In this document: piece after piece, positions 46,808 through 58,821 of the stretch
How the letters are laid out: every line of letters begins with the position of its first letter
Numbering within the stretch: position 1 is the stretch's first letter
From: Deinandra increscens subsp. villosa
Taxonomy: Eukaryota; Streptophyta; Magnoliopsida; Asterales; Asteraceae
NCBI GenBank assembly: GCA_039602395.1
Contig: JBCNJP010000018.1
Coordinates: 2,914,001-2,978,000, forward strand
Reading direction: 5' to 3'
DNA length: 64,000 bases
Notes under the pieces: model-generated
What the model was told of the DNA's origin: nothing
Seen by the model: the letters and a program-made list of their open reading frames with translations, nothing else
Databases searched by the model: none
Translations under genes and position numbers: made by a program

Positions 46808-47628
46808 TAGGGGTGTGCAGTAACCGGGAACGTCCCTTGAATACCGATAACGAGAACCGAAATTTCCCGTCCCGACCCGGAATTGATTTCGTGGGTCGGT
46901 ACTCGGGATATGATAATTCATTTTGGCGGGATTCGGGTTGGGACAGGTCCGACCCACGAAATTAAACCGTGTCCCGCTAATCCCGATTTAAATAATTAAT
47001 TAATTATTAATATTACTAATCATCTAATAAAATATTAGATTATCTAGGTTTCCAAAGTCCATCTACACACATACGATTATACACAATCACGATCACATAT
47101 CACGTCTATTCAGTTCCATCCAAGACAATCGCGATCACAGATCATTCTAGTGGTATTAACCCTTGTCCCACTAATCCCGATTTAAATAATTAATTTGAAT
47201 CAGAAAAAAAGTCATTTAACCTAGTATTTTATGAATGTGTAAGTATTAGAGACATGTTCTACATGTCTTTAACAAAATTGAGTTTTTGAATTGGTGAGGA
47301 ACCAATGGCTAGATTTACAGGAAGTGAATAATACATAGAAGGATTAGAAGCACACAAAAATGGAGAGAAATTGTACACACATAATGATCAGTTAATATGT
47401 ACACAAAGTTACATAGAAACACAAAAAAAAGGGGTCAAAATTGATATGAAGTGCCAATTATCGGGATAATGAGTCGTCCACCAACCCGACCCGGTATACG
47501 GAAAAATTTCCCGTCCCGAGTTTCATTTCGTGGGTCGGTTCTCGGGAAATTATTTTTACATTTCGCGGGTTCGGTTTCAGGTCGGGACAAGCCGGGTCGG
47601 TCCAGGAATGTCCCGATGCTCACCCCCA
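46808..47628. mobile_element. Non-autonomous hAT element
   Basis: Inverted ends TAGGGGTGTGC and TGGGGGTGAGC, and a perfect 8-bp duplication TTTCTTAC (46800-46807 and 47629-47636), are hAT hallmarks. The outer 200 bp on each side are rich in CCCGACCCG / CGGGTCGG words in opposite orientation, so the element can fold back. No transposase. Confidence 0.9.
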
Positions 47629-47715
47629 TTTCTTACATAATGACTCATTCCATTCCAATGTGTTGCTACGAAACATGTCATTTTTTCATTCTGACGTAAT
47701 AATCTACTTCATTCC

Positions 47716-50322
47716 TGTAATATTTGTATTTTACCCGGTTCTAAAACCCGACCCATTTTAAAAATTTCATGTTTTCCCGATTTGTGAATTGTTAAGTACC
47801 GGGGAGAATTTTCCGGGTATTTATATTCCAAATATTGTTTTTAAATGATTCATAATTGTTTTTCAAAATAAAATATTCAATTAAAAACATTTGGATTCAG
47901 ATTGGATTCCTTGAATTGAAAATAAAGCGATTTGCGGTTTTTTACGCGATTCGTCGTTGACCAAAAATCTCGTATTTGAGGATCGTATGTTAAATTAAGC
48001 ATAATTATTAGTTTAATAATCACAAATCATGTCACGGGTCATCACACACAATATCAAGTCACGAAACGTTGGTGAATTGCCCAAAATCGATACGTACATC
48101 AAAATGCGACCAAAAAACGCGTTATGTGACCTTATGTGTTCACTATTATGAGTTATGTGGCGTATTTATATTCGTTTTGATTGGCTTATATGTGGTTAAC
48201 ATGAATGGATGATGAATGGGTAATTTGGGAGAAAGCGGGACTCGAAAACATCGAGAAACGAAGAATCGAGCATGCGAAACGAGAAATCAGACAAGATATT
48301 GTTCGGGGAGGCTCTAGGCATATTGCCTAGAGTATGCCCTTGCCCCAAGCAATACGATTGTTTCATGTTTTCTAGTGAAACCCTATGTTTCTCTTATTTA
48401 AGCACCATTAGCCACCATGCTCCTTATTTCTCAAACCATAACACCACTAAACGAATGAAAACCCCGTTCCTCTATTATTTTACATCTCCCTTAAATCTTG
48501 GAGCAATTTATTTAAAGGATCAAGCCTTGATTATCCTCTTCTTCACCTTTCTTTGCGCAAGTAGGTATTTCATCCTTGTTGCTTGATTTTGCATGATCAG
48601 GATTCGATCCTTATGATGTGTTTAGGATAGTTTTATGCTTATGCATGATGTCTAATGTTAGATCTATGGATTATGTGATCAAGATTACATTTTTTATGAT
48701 GGATTAGGGTTAGATCTTCACAATGCATGTTGATTCTTGATAGATCTATGTGATTCATGATCAAGATTGGATTTTTATGTTATAATATGATTAAATCTAT
48801 GATATGCATGCTCATTAGGGTTAGATCTATGTGATTTAAATTTTATAATCAATATTGAATGTTGTAATATGATTAGATCTATGATATGCATGCTCATTAG
48901 GGTTAGATCTATGCAATTTATGATCAGGATTTGATTTTTATGTTATAATATGGTGATCTATGATATGCATGCTCATTAGGGTTAGATCTATGTGATTTAC
49001 TGATTTATGATCAAGATTGGACATTTGTGTTGTAATATGATTAGATCTATGATATGCATGCTCATTAGGGTTAAATCTATGTGATTTATGATCAAGATTG
49101 GATTTTTATGTTGTAATATGATCAGATCTATAATATGCATGCTCATTAGGGTTAGATCTATGTGATTTATGATCTAGATTGGATTTTTATGTTGTAATAG
49201 GACTAGATCTATGTCACGCATGCTCTTTATGGTTAGATCTATTGATATTATCATCAATTTTGGATTTTTATGTTGTAATATGACTAGATTTATGACTCGC
49301 ATGTATCTTGATGTTAAATCTAGGGATGCTCATGTTGAAGTTGTATGAATGAAGCTCTTTGTTGACATGTAAGTGTCTTAGAGTAAATATAGCTATTATG
49401 TTGACCCTATTTGACTTCATGAAGAATATGTATATCTCCAGGATATCATGATGGTTTCCTTAGTTTAGGATTAACCCTCATATTAAATCATATACGTACG
49501 TATCACCATACCAAATCACCAACGAGTCGTTGAGTTGAGTGTGTCACTGTGAGTCGTGAAGGTTAAATTATTTATTTATTTCTCCATCTCATCTAGTCGT
49601 CAAGGTCATCTTCGGGGTCTAACCATTTCGTAACTTCGTGTCGTTGTCCGTTCATATCTCCTATACCAGGTGAGTATCCATATCCCCTCTTTCTTTTAAA
49701 CGTTTTGGGGTGCAACATGTACCAATATCAAACAATAGATCTTTATTCATTGCTCAAAAAACTACATGTGAACTCTATGTGGTTATATGTGCTCTTATAT
49801 GTGAACTTGTGTGAATTATTGCTGGATCGATTGGTTGTGGAAATCAAATTATGGAACTCGAACTAGAACTCGAACTTTAGACGTATTTCACTAACTCATT
49901 GAGTCGGGTTACAATAATGGATCTATTGGTGTGGCAACCCGCCTGGCCTGCTTGGATTTGGCACCTAAATCATATTTGTACACCTAACTCATTGACTCGC
50001 ATGTTTTAGTCTATATTAGTATATCAAACCTATGTTTACTCACCAAGTATTCGTAATTGACTTTATTTTGTACATGTTGCAGATTTTGCTGTTAAATGAT
50101 GATTACCTTGTTGATGACACCTTAGGATGCATGCAGACTTAGTGTGACCTAACTAAAACGAGATAATTTGTTATTCATTGTTGTAATATACCTGATTGAA
50201 TTATGTACCATTTCTATTTATGAAATGGGTTGATTAAGAATATCGCAACATTAAATTAGTCTTGTGTGTGTCTGAATAATCATCGCGCCTCGACATATTC
50301 CGCCGTTGGTTGGGGTGTGACA
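47716..50322 (+). mobile_element. Second solo LTR, Ty3/gypsy-like
   Basis: Begins TGTAATATTTG and ends GTTGGGGTGTGACA, the same end as the Tekay LTRs. Flanks ATTCC (47711-47715) and ATTTC (50323-50327) give a 4-of-5 duplication. Length 2.6 kb, no internal region. A LINE or gene is not present; the ORF at 48272-48586 is in the promoter/leader part and not accepted. Confidence 0.65.
48650..49330. repeat. Tandem repeat of about 80-90 bp in the solo LTR
   Basis: About six to eight degenerate copies, each with GATATGCATGCTCATTAGGG and TTAGATCTATGTGATTTATG words. Confidence 0.85.
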
Positions 50323-50343
50323 ATTTCACTCATCATTCCCACA

Positions 50344-50870
50344 TACCAAACACTACCTTAGAGTTCAACGCACAAATCATGACATCACATTACTGCATGT
50401 GCTGGAACTTAACTTGTTATTACTTATTATTAGATTATTGAACTAATAATTTATATAAACAAAACTGAAGTCAGAAAAAGACAAACAAAATTAGTTACAT
50501 TTATGGGACTCGAACCTGGGACCTTAAACGGTTAGGAGAACAACAGAAAAGACGCTTATAACTGCGCCGAGTGACTAGAGTTCAACGCACAGCTCACGAA
50601 ATCCCATTACCACATGCGCTGGAACTTAACTTGTTATTACTTATTATTAGATTATTGAACTAATAATTTACATAAACAAAACTGAAGCCAAAGAAAAGAC
50701 AAAAAAAATTAGTTACATTTACAAGACTCGAACTTGGGATCTTAAACGGTTAGGTGAACAACATAAAAGGCGCTTACAACTACGCTGGGAGACCACTTAC
50801 TAAATATTTCAACTAATAATATATATCATCTAAAATTGAAGTCAGAAAAGGAAAAAAGTAACCTACTTAC
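50344..50870 (-). repeat. Tandem 230-bp repeat with tRNA-like (SINE) part
   Basis: Two full units (about 50344-50575 and 50576-50805) and part of a third share AGTTCAACGCAC, GGAACTTAACTTGTTATTAC and ACTCGAACCTGGGACCTTAA. The reverse complement carries GGTTCGAGTCCC, a B-box/T-arm sequence, preceded by a GCGCAGTTATAAGCG A-box-like word, which suggests a SINE amplified in tandem. The fragment at 46090-46190 looks like another piece of the same array. Confidence 0.65.
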
Positions 50871-51489
50871 ATATTCATGAGGTCGTATTTGTATATATAT
50901 AACTTTGTTTTTAGCCTTTATGGTTTGGGTAATTTAACTATATCAGCCCAAGAATGAATTTTTAATAAATCAGCTCCTATGGTTTGATTTCTTAACTGTT
51001 TTGGCCCATACAAGTGACGAACCTCCCAATAAATTTGAGTCATGTGCCTCTCACATGAGGGGCTTTTATGTAATTTTAGAATATGTTACTAATATTTTAT
51101 AATAAACGTCAATATTTAAAGAAACATTGCACATTTTTTTAAAACCAAATTTACTCAATATTTAAATAAATAAAAAAACTGGTAAGTAGTTACTTGACAT
51201 TTTAATATAAAATATATTTTATTATTTTGTATTATATATATATATAATGAAATTTGAAACTTAAATAGTAATCTTTTCATTTCTTATTATAATTTGGCCA
51301 CGAAAGTTTGAGTATTTGACATTACTACCCTAAACTTTAATACTTTTTTTTAACGTAGTTTGGCATATTGACATTTTCTATCCTAAACGTTAACACTTTT
51401 TTTTAACGGAGTTTGGCATATTGATATTTTCTACCATAAACTTTAACACTATGTTTTTTTCTTTAACGGAATAGTAAACTTTAAGTTTT

Positions 51490-51913
51490 TATAGTTTAGC
51501 CACATATGTTTCATACTTTTACGTTTTTTACCCTCTAACTTTTAATTTTTTTTTTGTATTAAGTTTTGTGGTCTTCTACTTTAGCCATGAAACTTTTAAC
51601 TTTTCTACTTTCATTTCTTAGTATACTTTTATAGTTATATACTTTCACCACGAGACTATTAGACTTTTACGTTTTATACCCCTTAACTTTTTAACTTTCA
51701 TTTTTTAAAGGTTTTTTATTTGAACCTTTGTTGTCTTCTACTTTGGCCACGAAACTTTTAACTTTTCTACTTTCGTTTTTAGTATACTTTTATAGTTTTA
51801 TATTTTCACCACGAGACTTTTAGACTTTTACGTTTTATACCCCTTAACTTTTTAACTTTCGTTCAACATACAAATTCAACCCCGTAGCAACGCGCGAGAT
51901 GGTAAACATCTCG
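51490..51913 (+). mobile_element. Helitron-like 3' end with tandem repeats
   Basis: Two copies of about 155 bp (TCTACTTTRGCCAYGAAACT to TTTTTAACTTTC) precede the GC-rich CCCCGTAGCAACGCGCG at 51880-51896 and CTCG at 51910-51913. It resembles the terminus at 33901-33930 in plus orientation. The 5' end was not found. Confidence 0.4.
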
Positions 51914-52136
51914 TTGTTATACAATATATTATCATCAATATATTAAATTTTTATATATGCGAGCCTGTTTTATTGGATAGAAACATAAATTGTCATTGTT
52001 ATATATACTCATCACATATATATATTTTTTGTTTTCATTGTCGTTTTCAATATTAAAAAACTTGTCAAAATAATAAACTTTGTTGTTATACATATTTTTC
52101 CTATCTTTTGAATTAAATTGTTGGAATGGGGTTATT

Positions 52137-52863
52137 CTAAAAAGTTACATTAAAATAAAAAGGCTAAGAAGTCATCTTAGCCCTTAGATCTTTATTTAAA
52201 ATAAGATCAATGACCCAATGTTTATGTTTTTCTATGTAGAACAAGAGATGAAAAAAACGATGGAAAGCATTTTTTACTTTTTATTAAGTTCCTGCTCCCC
52301 CTTATTTTTAAAACCTTCATAACCTTTACATACGATATTATTTTTTTTAATAAAAATTACACCACAAAGACGAGCGTTTTTTAATCATTAAAACACGTAT
52401 AATGTTGTTTTATATAAAATTAAAAAAAAATTACTTTTTGGATTTGACACAGTGATCTGAACATGTTCAGATCATTGTGTCGGAATCTTCAGATCATTGT
52501 GTCATATTGTGTTAAAATTGTTCAGATCATTGTGTCATTTTCATATCATTGTGTCAAATTTAAATCATTGTGTAAAAAATGTTCAGATCATTGTGTCAAA
52601 TCGAAAGAGTATTTTTTTTTATTTTATATATAGCAACACTATACACGTTTTAAAGATAACAAACGTTCGTTTTTATGGTATAATTTAAAAAAAAAATGTC
52701 GTATATAAAAATTATAAAGGTTTAGAAAAATGGGTGAAATGAATAGAAAGTCAACAATGATGGCTAAGACTAAATAGCTCATCATTCCTTTTTAATTAAA
52801 TTAAAGATCCAACGGCTAAGATGCTTTTTTAACTTTCTTATCCTAATGAAACTTTTTACTTGA
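52137..52863. mobile_element. Foldback element with TTCAGATCATTGTGTC core
   Basis: Inverted arms of about 60 bp: AAAAAGTTACATTAAAATAA / CATCTTAGCCCTTAGATCTTT on the left match the reverse complement of the right. The centre (52448-52605) has six copies of TTCAGATCATTGTGTC, the first paired with its own inverse. The inner arms share CATAACCTTTACATACGATA-like sequence with the element at 5537-6297. Confidence 0.7.
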
Positions 52864-53727
52864 ATATTTCTCAAATTGTTGCTATGTAAGTTTTCTGTTA
52901 AAGTATTGAAAAAAGCAATAATAAAATTTGTAAGCATTTTATATAAAACTACTTATAAACTTTTAATTTTTCTTTGTATATTGAGTAAATTTCGGTTTGG
53001 AAATAAATAACAATTTTTCTTTAATTATTGATGTTTATTATAATATATTAATATTTTAAAATTACATAAAAGTCTCTCGTGTGAGGCGCACATGACTTAA
53101 ACTTAACGGGAGAGTGAGTTAGATGAACGAGCTGAAACAGTTAGATTGCCTAAACGATAGGGGCCAAAACCAAAAATGTTCGCCCAACCATGGTCTGACA
53201 CGTGACAGGTCATGGTTTTTTTAATTATTTGTAAATCTTTTTTTTTTCTAAGTTGCTTTTCTAATGGCTTGTCACATGACATGTTATGATTTTTATACAT
53301 AACTTTTTAAGTTATTTTTTTTATAGTTTTTTAATTCTTTCTAAATAATTTCTCTAAAGTGCATACTTGGTTTTAGTTTTAATTGTATCTTTCAATGTTT
53401 GCACGAGTATAATGAAATATCTCGGATTATATAAAATTGGCCCACGCAACAACATGTGTGTCAGAACATCTAGTTTAAACCGAACCACGTAAAATATAAT
53501 TTCTTTTTCTATCTCTTCTTATATTGTGATTTGTGTGTTCGGACCTATTATTGCACAAATCACCACTAGCCATTTTGCTCAAATGAAGATAAGTTTCGAT
53601 CATAATCATCATTCATTTTGAGCGAAATCATATGTAAATTTATGGTTATTATGAGAGTGAGATTATGTTTGGTAAAAAAAAGGTGAGGAGATAGAAGTGT
53701 TAATTGTTGAATTGTCATTGTGAATAA

Positions 53728-53760
53728 CTAGAGATCAACCGCGCGTTGCTGCGGTTACCT
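53728..53760 (-). mobile_element. Helitron 3' terminus (minus strand)
   Basis: On the minus strand the hairpin-like CCGCAGCAACGCGCGG is followed by TTGATCT and CTAG, then T, the canonical Helitron end. The body would extend to the right from 53761; its TC start was not identified. Confidence 0.6.
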
Positions 53761-54930
53761 AGATATATTAGAGAAATAGCTACTAAATTAACAGAGAATA
53801 TTGAACTATATAAGTAAAACGTCACACACATATTACATTAAAACAACGAAGAAACTATGTACGGAGTGAGCTCTTGTAAAACATGTTAATTTGTAGTAAC
53901 ATATGAAGATGGAGATAAAGTGGATATAGATATACAGACTATTTGTTTTCATTAGAAATAATACGTTTGAAACCTGAGTTGATATCAGAACGAAACAACA
54001 ACAGACAGTTATTTATTTAAATAGTATAAAAAATAAAAATAAAAATACAATTTAAACTAATTAGATAGAGAAAACAAAAAAAACTAATAAAAATATGTGC
54101 GATGAGGTTAGCGTGAAAGAAGAAACGTAGACAATTATTAAGGAGTTTCCCATTAGAGCTTTGTCTGGAAGAGAAGCTAGGAGATAACTCATGAACAAAT
54201 CGATGTCAAAGGATGTGGTTGCCGCTAATGGTATCTGACTCTTATACATCACTAATGTCAGGTGAAGACGGGTCGCAAGTATGCTAACCGACGATGGATT
54301 TTGTTAGTCAGATTCAAGAGCAGGTTGATGTAGGGAAAGTAAAGGGGGAGTAGCAGTCTAGATTAGAGGTAGTGGGGATATGAATCAAAACATGCGACAA
54401 TATTTCGTCTCATAGAAGGCCATGTATCACATATTGATAACACCAAAAAAATAGTTCGACGGTAATCGAACCTGCGCCTATTCAGAACGTATGACTCAAA
54501 ACCCCGTCTAAGCAACCGCTAGTATAACTATTAATTACAGTGTATGTGTAGCGTTATCATTACTGTTAAAAATGTTTCAGTGTGATGATAACTATTAAAA
54601 CGTTAAAAAAATCAAATTAAAAGGTAAAAGAACTATAAGATTTATGGCATAACTTTAAAAAAAATATTAATGTATACCTCACGTATGAATTTTTTTTAAT
54701 AGTGCACATGTGCATTATTAAGAAAATATTATACAAAATAAATAAATAAAAAAATAAATTACATTTAAAAAAAATAAGAGTATATTCTTCACATTAGTTT
54801 GTAAAAAAACTGCATTTAAAAAAAATTGATGGCAGATTCCAACCTGGGTATGAGTGGCAACCATATAGTGGCGCAACAAACTACACTAAAAAACTTTAAA
54901 TTTATATTTTGATTAAGAATATATTAATAT
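53761..54930. other. AT-rich sequence with tRNA-like and palindromic fragments
   Basis: Probably the body of the Helitron plus older repeats. 54455-54535 and 54828-54890 contain tRNA-like words (GGTAATCGAACCTGCG, GATTCCAACCTGGGT). A palindrome AATAGTGCACATGTGCATTATT lies near 54699-54720, close to the core of the element at 5537-6297. No gene. Confidence 0.4.
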
Positions 54931-54944
54931 GGAAATAGAATATA

Positions 54945-55362
54945 GAGTTAACTTCACTTTTGGTCCCCAAGGTTTGCACATTTTAACATTTTTAATCCAA
55001 TTTTTAAAATTATAACAATTTAGGGCCCGAGGTTTGATTATTTTATCAATTTTGGTCACTTTTTAAATTTTTATCCAAATTAATGGTTGAAATCAGTCAA
55101 ATATGATATCAATGAAGGGTATTTTTGTTATTTAACCCTTATCCTCTATTATTTATTTGATACAAAACGAAATAAATTATGAAAATACCCCTAATTAATA
55201 TCCTATTTGACTAATTTCAACATTTAATTTGAATGAAAATTTAAAAAGTGGTCAAAATTGAGAAAATAATCAAACCCTAGGCCCTGAAATGTTATAATTT
55301 CAGAAATTGGGTTAAAAGTGTTAAAATTTACAAACATTGAGGACAAAAAGTGAAGTTTACTC
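54945..55362. mobile_element. MULE-type MITE
   Basis: Inverted ends GAGTTAACTTCACTTTTGG and GAGTAAACTTCACTTTTTG, continuing with similarity for over 100 bp, and a perfect 9-bp duplication TAGAATATA (54936-54944 and 55363-55371). 9-bp duplications and long inverted ends are typical of Mutator-like elements. Non-coding. Confidence 0.9.
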
Positions 55363-55380
55363 TAGAATATAAGGCACTGA

Positions 55381-56097
55381 TAGAGGTGCACAAATAAGTT
55401 AAATAACCGTTAACCGGGAAAAAAAATTATCTTCAAAAATTATAACCGACAAAGCTGTTTTTAAGGAAAAAAATCCGGTTAAATATAACGGTTTTTGGAC
55501 CGCTTAAAACAATAACCGGTGAAAATGGTTCACATGTTATTTTAACTGCCTAACCGGTTGAAATCGGTAATTAAAATAAAATGTTTGATGCCTGATTTGA
55601 AACCGGTTTGGAACCTAAGGGTGCGCTTGGTTGTGGAAAACGTTTTTCAGTTTCCACTTTCAGTTTTTTAGAAAATTAAATGGGTTTTCCATCTCTATAA
55701 AACACATGGAAATTTTTGAAAACGCATTTTAAACCAAAAGATGGGTTTTCCATTTTCCAAAATAGAAATCTGGAAAACGAAAATGGAAAATGGAAAAAAA
55801 AAGTCTTTTCCAATTTTAGTTTAAAAGTTATAAAACACCGTTTTCTGTTTTCCTATAAAAATTTTCTGGAAAACTACAATTTGAACGTATTTTCAATGTT
55901 TCATTAGAAAACAGAAATGAAAAACATGGTGTATTTTCCACAACCAAACGCACCCTAAGGTTTCCACCGGTTTGAAAAAAATGGTTAATTTAACTTAGAA
56001 ACCTTAAACCGGTTAGGAACATAAGGTTTCTACCTGTTTATAATGTACCGGTTAAAAACTGGCTCGGAAGGTTAACCGGGTTTTTTGTGCACCTCTA
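55381..56097. mobile_element. hAT-like foldback element
   Basis: Perfect inverted ends TAGAGGTGCACAAA at 55381 and 56084-56097, with ACCGGTTAA-type words inside in both orientations. The 8-bp flanks do not match, so it is old or the site has changed. A Tourist-like MITE sits inside it. Confidence 0.7.
55619..55955. mobile_element. Tourist-like (PIF/Harbinger) MITE
   Basis: 337 bp with 22-bp inverted ends (GGGTGCGCTTGGTTGTGG versus GGGTGCGTTTGGTTGTGG, one mismatch) and a TAA duplication (55616-55618 and 55956-55958). The whole inside is self-complementary (TTTTCCA/TGGAAAA words). The 63-codon ORF in it is not a gene. Confidence 0.92.
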
Positions 56098-57199
56098 GGT
56101 AAACCGATATAAAAAAAGAAATAGACTCCAAAGACAAATATGAAAACATCTGAACTTAAAATATATAAAAAAACACATTTTAATCTGTGTAAATAGTATG
56201 GAAAAGAAAAAAATACAATATAAAATAATTAGATATAATAAAAAATGATAAAGAAAAACTAATAAAACTAATTAGATATAACAAAAAAATAATAAAGAAA
56301 AACTAATGAAACTTTTCTTGTGAATCGAGGGTGTGAAAGAATAAATGAAAAAAAAATCGTTTGTTTTGGAAAAGATTCGAAGCGCAAATTTCTCAAGCAC
56401 AATTTGGAGTGATGCATTATGGAATATATTATTGATTCGCTTATGACGTAATGTATCTACATAAACTGCATGTATTCCATCGATCGACTAATTAATTTAT
56501 TAGGGTTATGATGATCGATAATATATCATGTTGTACTTATTGTTTTGTATTCAAGATTAATTAATTATGCATCCCTGTGAGATGTTAGTTGTAGCAGATT
56601 TGATTAGTTGATTAGCTGATTTAATCAACGGTTTATGTAATATGTATAGGACCATGATAATCAATTCAAAGTTCTTGTTCTCAAATTCTAATCACATGCA
56701 TGCATTTTGCTATCTTAATTTCAAATTCAATATATGCAAAATCAAATGGCGGTTAGCCGGTTATCCTTAACCACCTCTAGATGTATGAGAGATGACTTGT
56801 ATTTGTGATAGTTTTTTAACATATTAATTTGTATTTCTAAGTTTTTTTCACTTTGGTAGTTTGGGCATTGGTGAATGGTGATCGAAACCCAAATGGGCCA
56901 AGGCCCAACCCGTCACCACAAAAATCTTTGTCAATATATACTACTGGATTAAAATTTCAGTTTTTAATCTCCAATTTTTTAAGAAATGAACAAAAAAAAT
57001 TCTTAGGTTTGGAAAGATTCTCGGGCAATCGTTACAACCTTCATATATATATATAAAATTAATATTGACCTATGTATGAGCTAGCCACAACTTGTTGATT
57101 GTAAGGAATAAAATGAAAAAGAAAAAAAAAGAAGTAAAAAAATGTTGTTTACAAGATTCAAACTTGGGTAATGGGTTAGTGGGGGGAAAGATTAAACCA
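56098..57199. other. Intergenic sequence
   Basis: No gene found. A tRNA-like word (AGATTCAAACTTGGGT) occurs near 57152. Otherwise AT-rich without clear structure. Confidence 0.4.
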
Positions 57200-57207
57200 A
57201 TTGGGAT

Positions 57208-57999
57208 CAATGTTGTAGAAAGCGCTAGGCGGTAGCTAGGCGGTCGAGTACCGCCTAGCACTTAATCGGGATTAATCGGGATTAATCGGGATTAATCGAT
57301 TTGTAATTTTTTTAATTTATATATATATATATACACATTTATATGAAAACAATACTTCCAAGTCCACATTAATACATCATAATTCATAGAATTTAAATAT
57401 ATATATATACATATAATGTTATTTTTATACTTTTTATGTATAAATTTATGAGTTCAAGACCAAATGTAAACTATTGAAAATAGAGGGGGTTGAATGTTAA
57501 AATACTTAAACTAATTTTATGTAAAAGATAACAAGTTTAAGGATGAAATATAAACTACTAAAAGATGTAGGGGGTTTAATGTAAAATATTTAAAGTTATT
57601 TAAACCTAAAAAAACCTAAACTCAAACACAGCCGCCTCTTCTACATCTACATCAGCAGCCGCGACTTCATCTTCTCCGGCGAATCCGGCGACTTCGTCTT
57701 CATTTCCGGCCATGAAGGCCAAAAAAAGAACACCGGCGCCTCTGTTCCTTCTTCCTCCCTTCTTCCTCTGTTCCTTCTTCCTTCCTTCTTCCTGATTTCC
57801 GGCGGAAATGACATCACCGGCGCCGGAATACGTAAATCCGGCTGATATTTGCCACCGCCTTGACCGACTAGCCGGAAATTACACGTAAAAGTTCCGATTA
57901 GCGATTAATGCTCCGACTAGCCGGAAATTCCACGAAAAAGTTCCGATTAGCGCCTAGGCGCCGCCTAGGCGCCGATTAATTCCGCGTTTTACAACCATG
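57208..57999. mobile_element. Non-autonomous hAT-like element with gene-like insert
   Basis: Imperfect inverted ends CAATGTTGTAGAAAGCG and CATGGTTGTAAAACGCG with a perfect 8-bp duplication ATTGGGAT (57200-57207 and 58000-58007). GCGCCTAGGCGG words occur at both ends in opposite orientation. The middle (about 57630-57850) is a GC-richer stretch with CTCCGGCGAATCCGGCGAC-like codons, which may be a captured host exon. No transposase. Confidence 0.85.
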
Positions 58000-58007
58000 A
58001 TTGGGAT

Positions 58008-58821
58008 ATAATAGGTATTGTCAAATACTTCTCACTTCATATATATATATTATAGATTTGGTTTTCAGAAAAAGACAAAAAAGGGCACACTTCCATAAGT
58101 AAACTTTGTGATTGTATATATATACAATACCGGTTAAAGTTTACATTATTGAAATTCAATTTCTATAAAACAAATGAACATGATGTTTGATATAAATTAG
58201 TTAATTAAGTAAATTAATAGTCCAGATTAAGGTGGCAGCCATGCCAGTGATGCCAGCATATATGTCATTGATCACACACTTTCGTGGCCTAGCCTTTTTC
58301 TTGTTTCATTACTTTCTTTGACTTGAAATACACTTATATCAAAAGATCCATATTTGTAACATTGGTTTTGATTAGTCATGATTACTATTTAATTTCTCCC
58401 TACTTTTTAATATAAAATTATCATGATTAAGGTGGTATATAAACTATAATAAAGACTCGATCGGAAATTAATTAATGATTAAAGGTAAAGTTAAAATTAT
58501 GTAACTATTTGTTAGTTCTATCTTAAAAGTCGAGATCATTAACTTTTAACATCTACACTTGAAGAGTCCAAGAACCTTTGATTCGAAACCTTAGGATCTG
58601 ATCAGACTGCTTAAAGACTCAAAATGTGGTTTATATATTTAGTTCTGAAGTGTGTTTATATTTTACATAAAACTTCAATAATATATTGTTACAAATCTTA
58701 ATTATGTTTGTAACCCATGTATTATACGAGTTGTTCCATAACCAATTGGGTAGTAAATCTTAAGGGTAATAATTACTTTTTGTTTATCGTCATTATAAGT
58801 AATAACAACATAATTGTATTA
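58008..58821. other. Intergenic sequence
   Basis: AT-rich; no ORF, repeat or element boundary that I can support. Confidence 0.4.

Larger units (their letters stand above)
46191..50360. mobile_element. Old MITE carrying two nested insertions
   Basis: The left end (AAGGTCTATTTGGTATTATG) and the reverse complement of the right end (AAGGTAGTGTTTGGTATGTG) are similar, and both are followed by GGAATGA-rich sequence. Between them lie the hAT element at 46808-47628 and the solo LTR at 47716-50322. Without these the MITE would be under 800 bp, including a very AT-rich middle (46380-46800). Confidence 0.5.
50890..53190. mobile_element. Long-inverted-repeat element with nested insertions
   Basis: 50890-51130 and 53010-53190 are inverted copies of each other (for example ACATGAGGGGCTTTTATGTAA versus a matching AAAGTCTCTCGTGTGAGGC on the other side). 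This makes arms of about 190-240 bp, as in MULE-type elements. Between them lie a Helitron-like end (51910) and a foldback element (52137-52863). No transposase; target duplication not resolved. Confidence 0.55.

Noticed and set aside
47451..47699. 82-codon ORF at the hAT right end
   Set aside because: Lies across the inverted end and target duplication of a non-autonomous element.
50500..50580. tRNA gene on the minus strand
   Set aside because: T-arm-like word is good but the rest does not fold into a cloverleaf by eye; it is tandemly repeated, so a SINE-type repeat fits better.
53440..53470. Another Helitron 3' end (CTAGT after CACGCAACAACATGTGTG)
   Set aside because: Hairpin is weak and no matching start was found; too uncertain to list as a feature.
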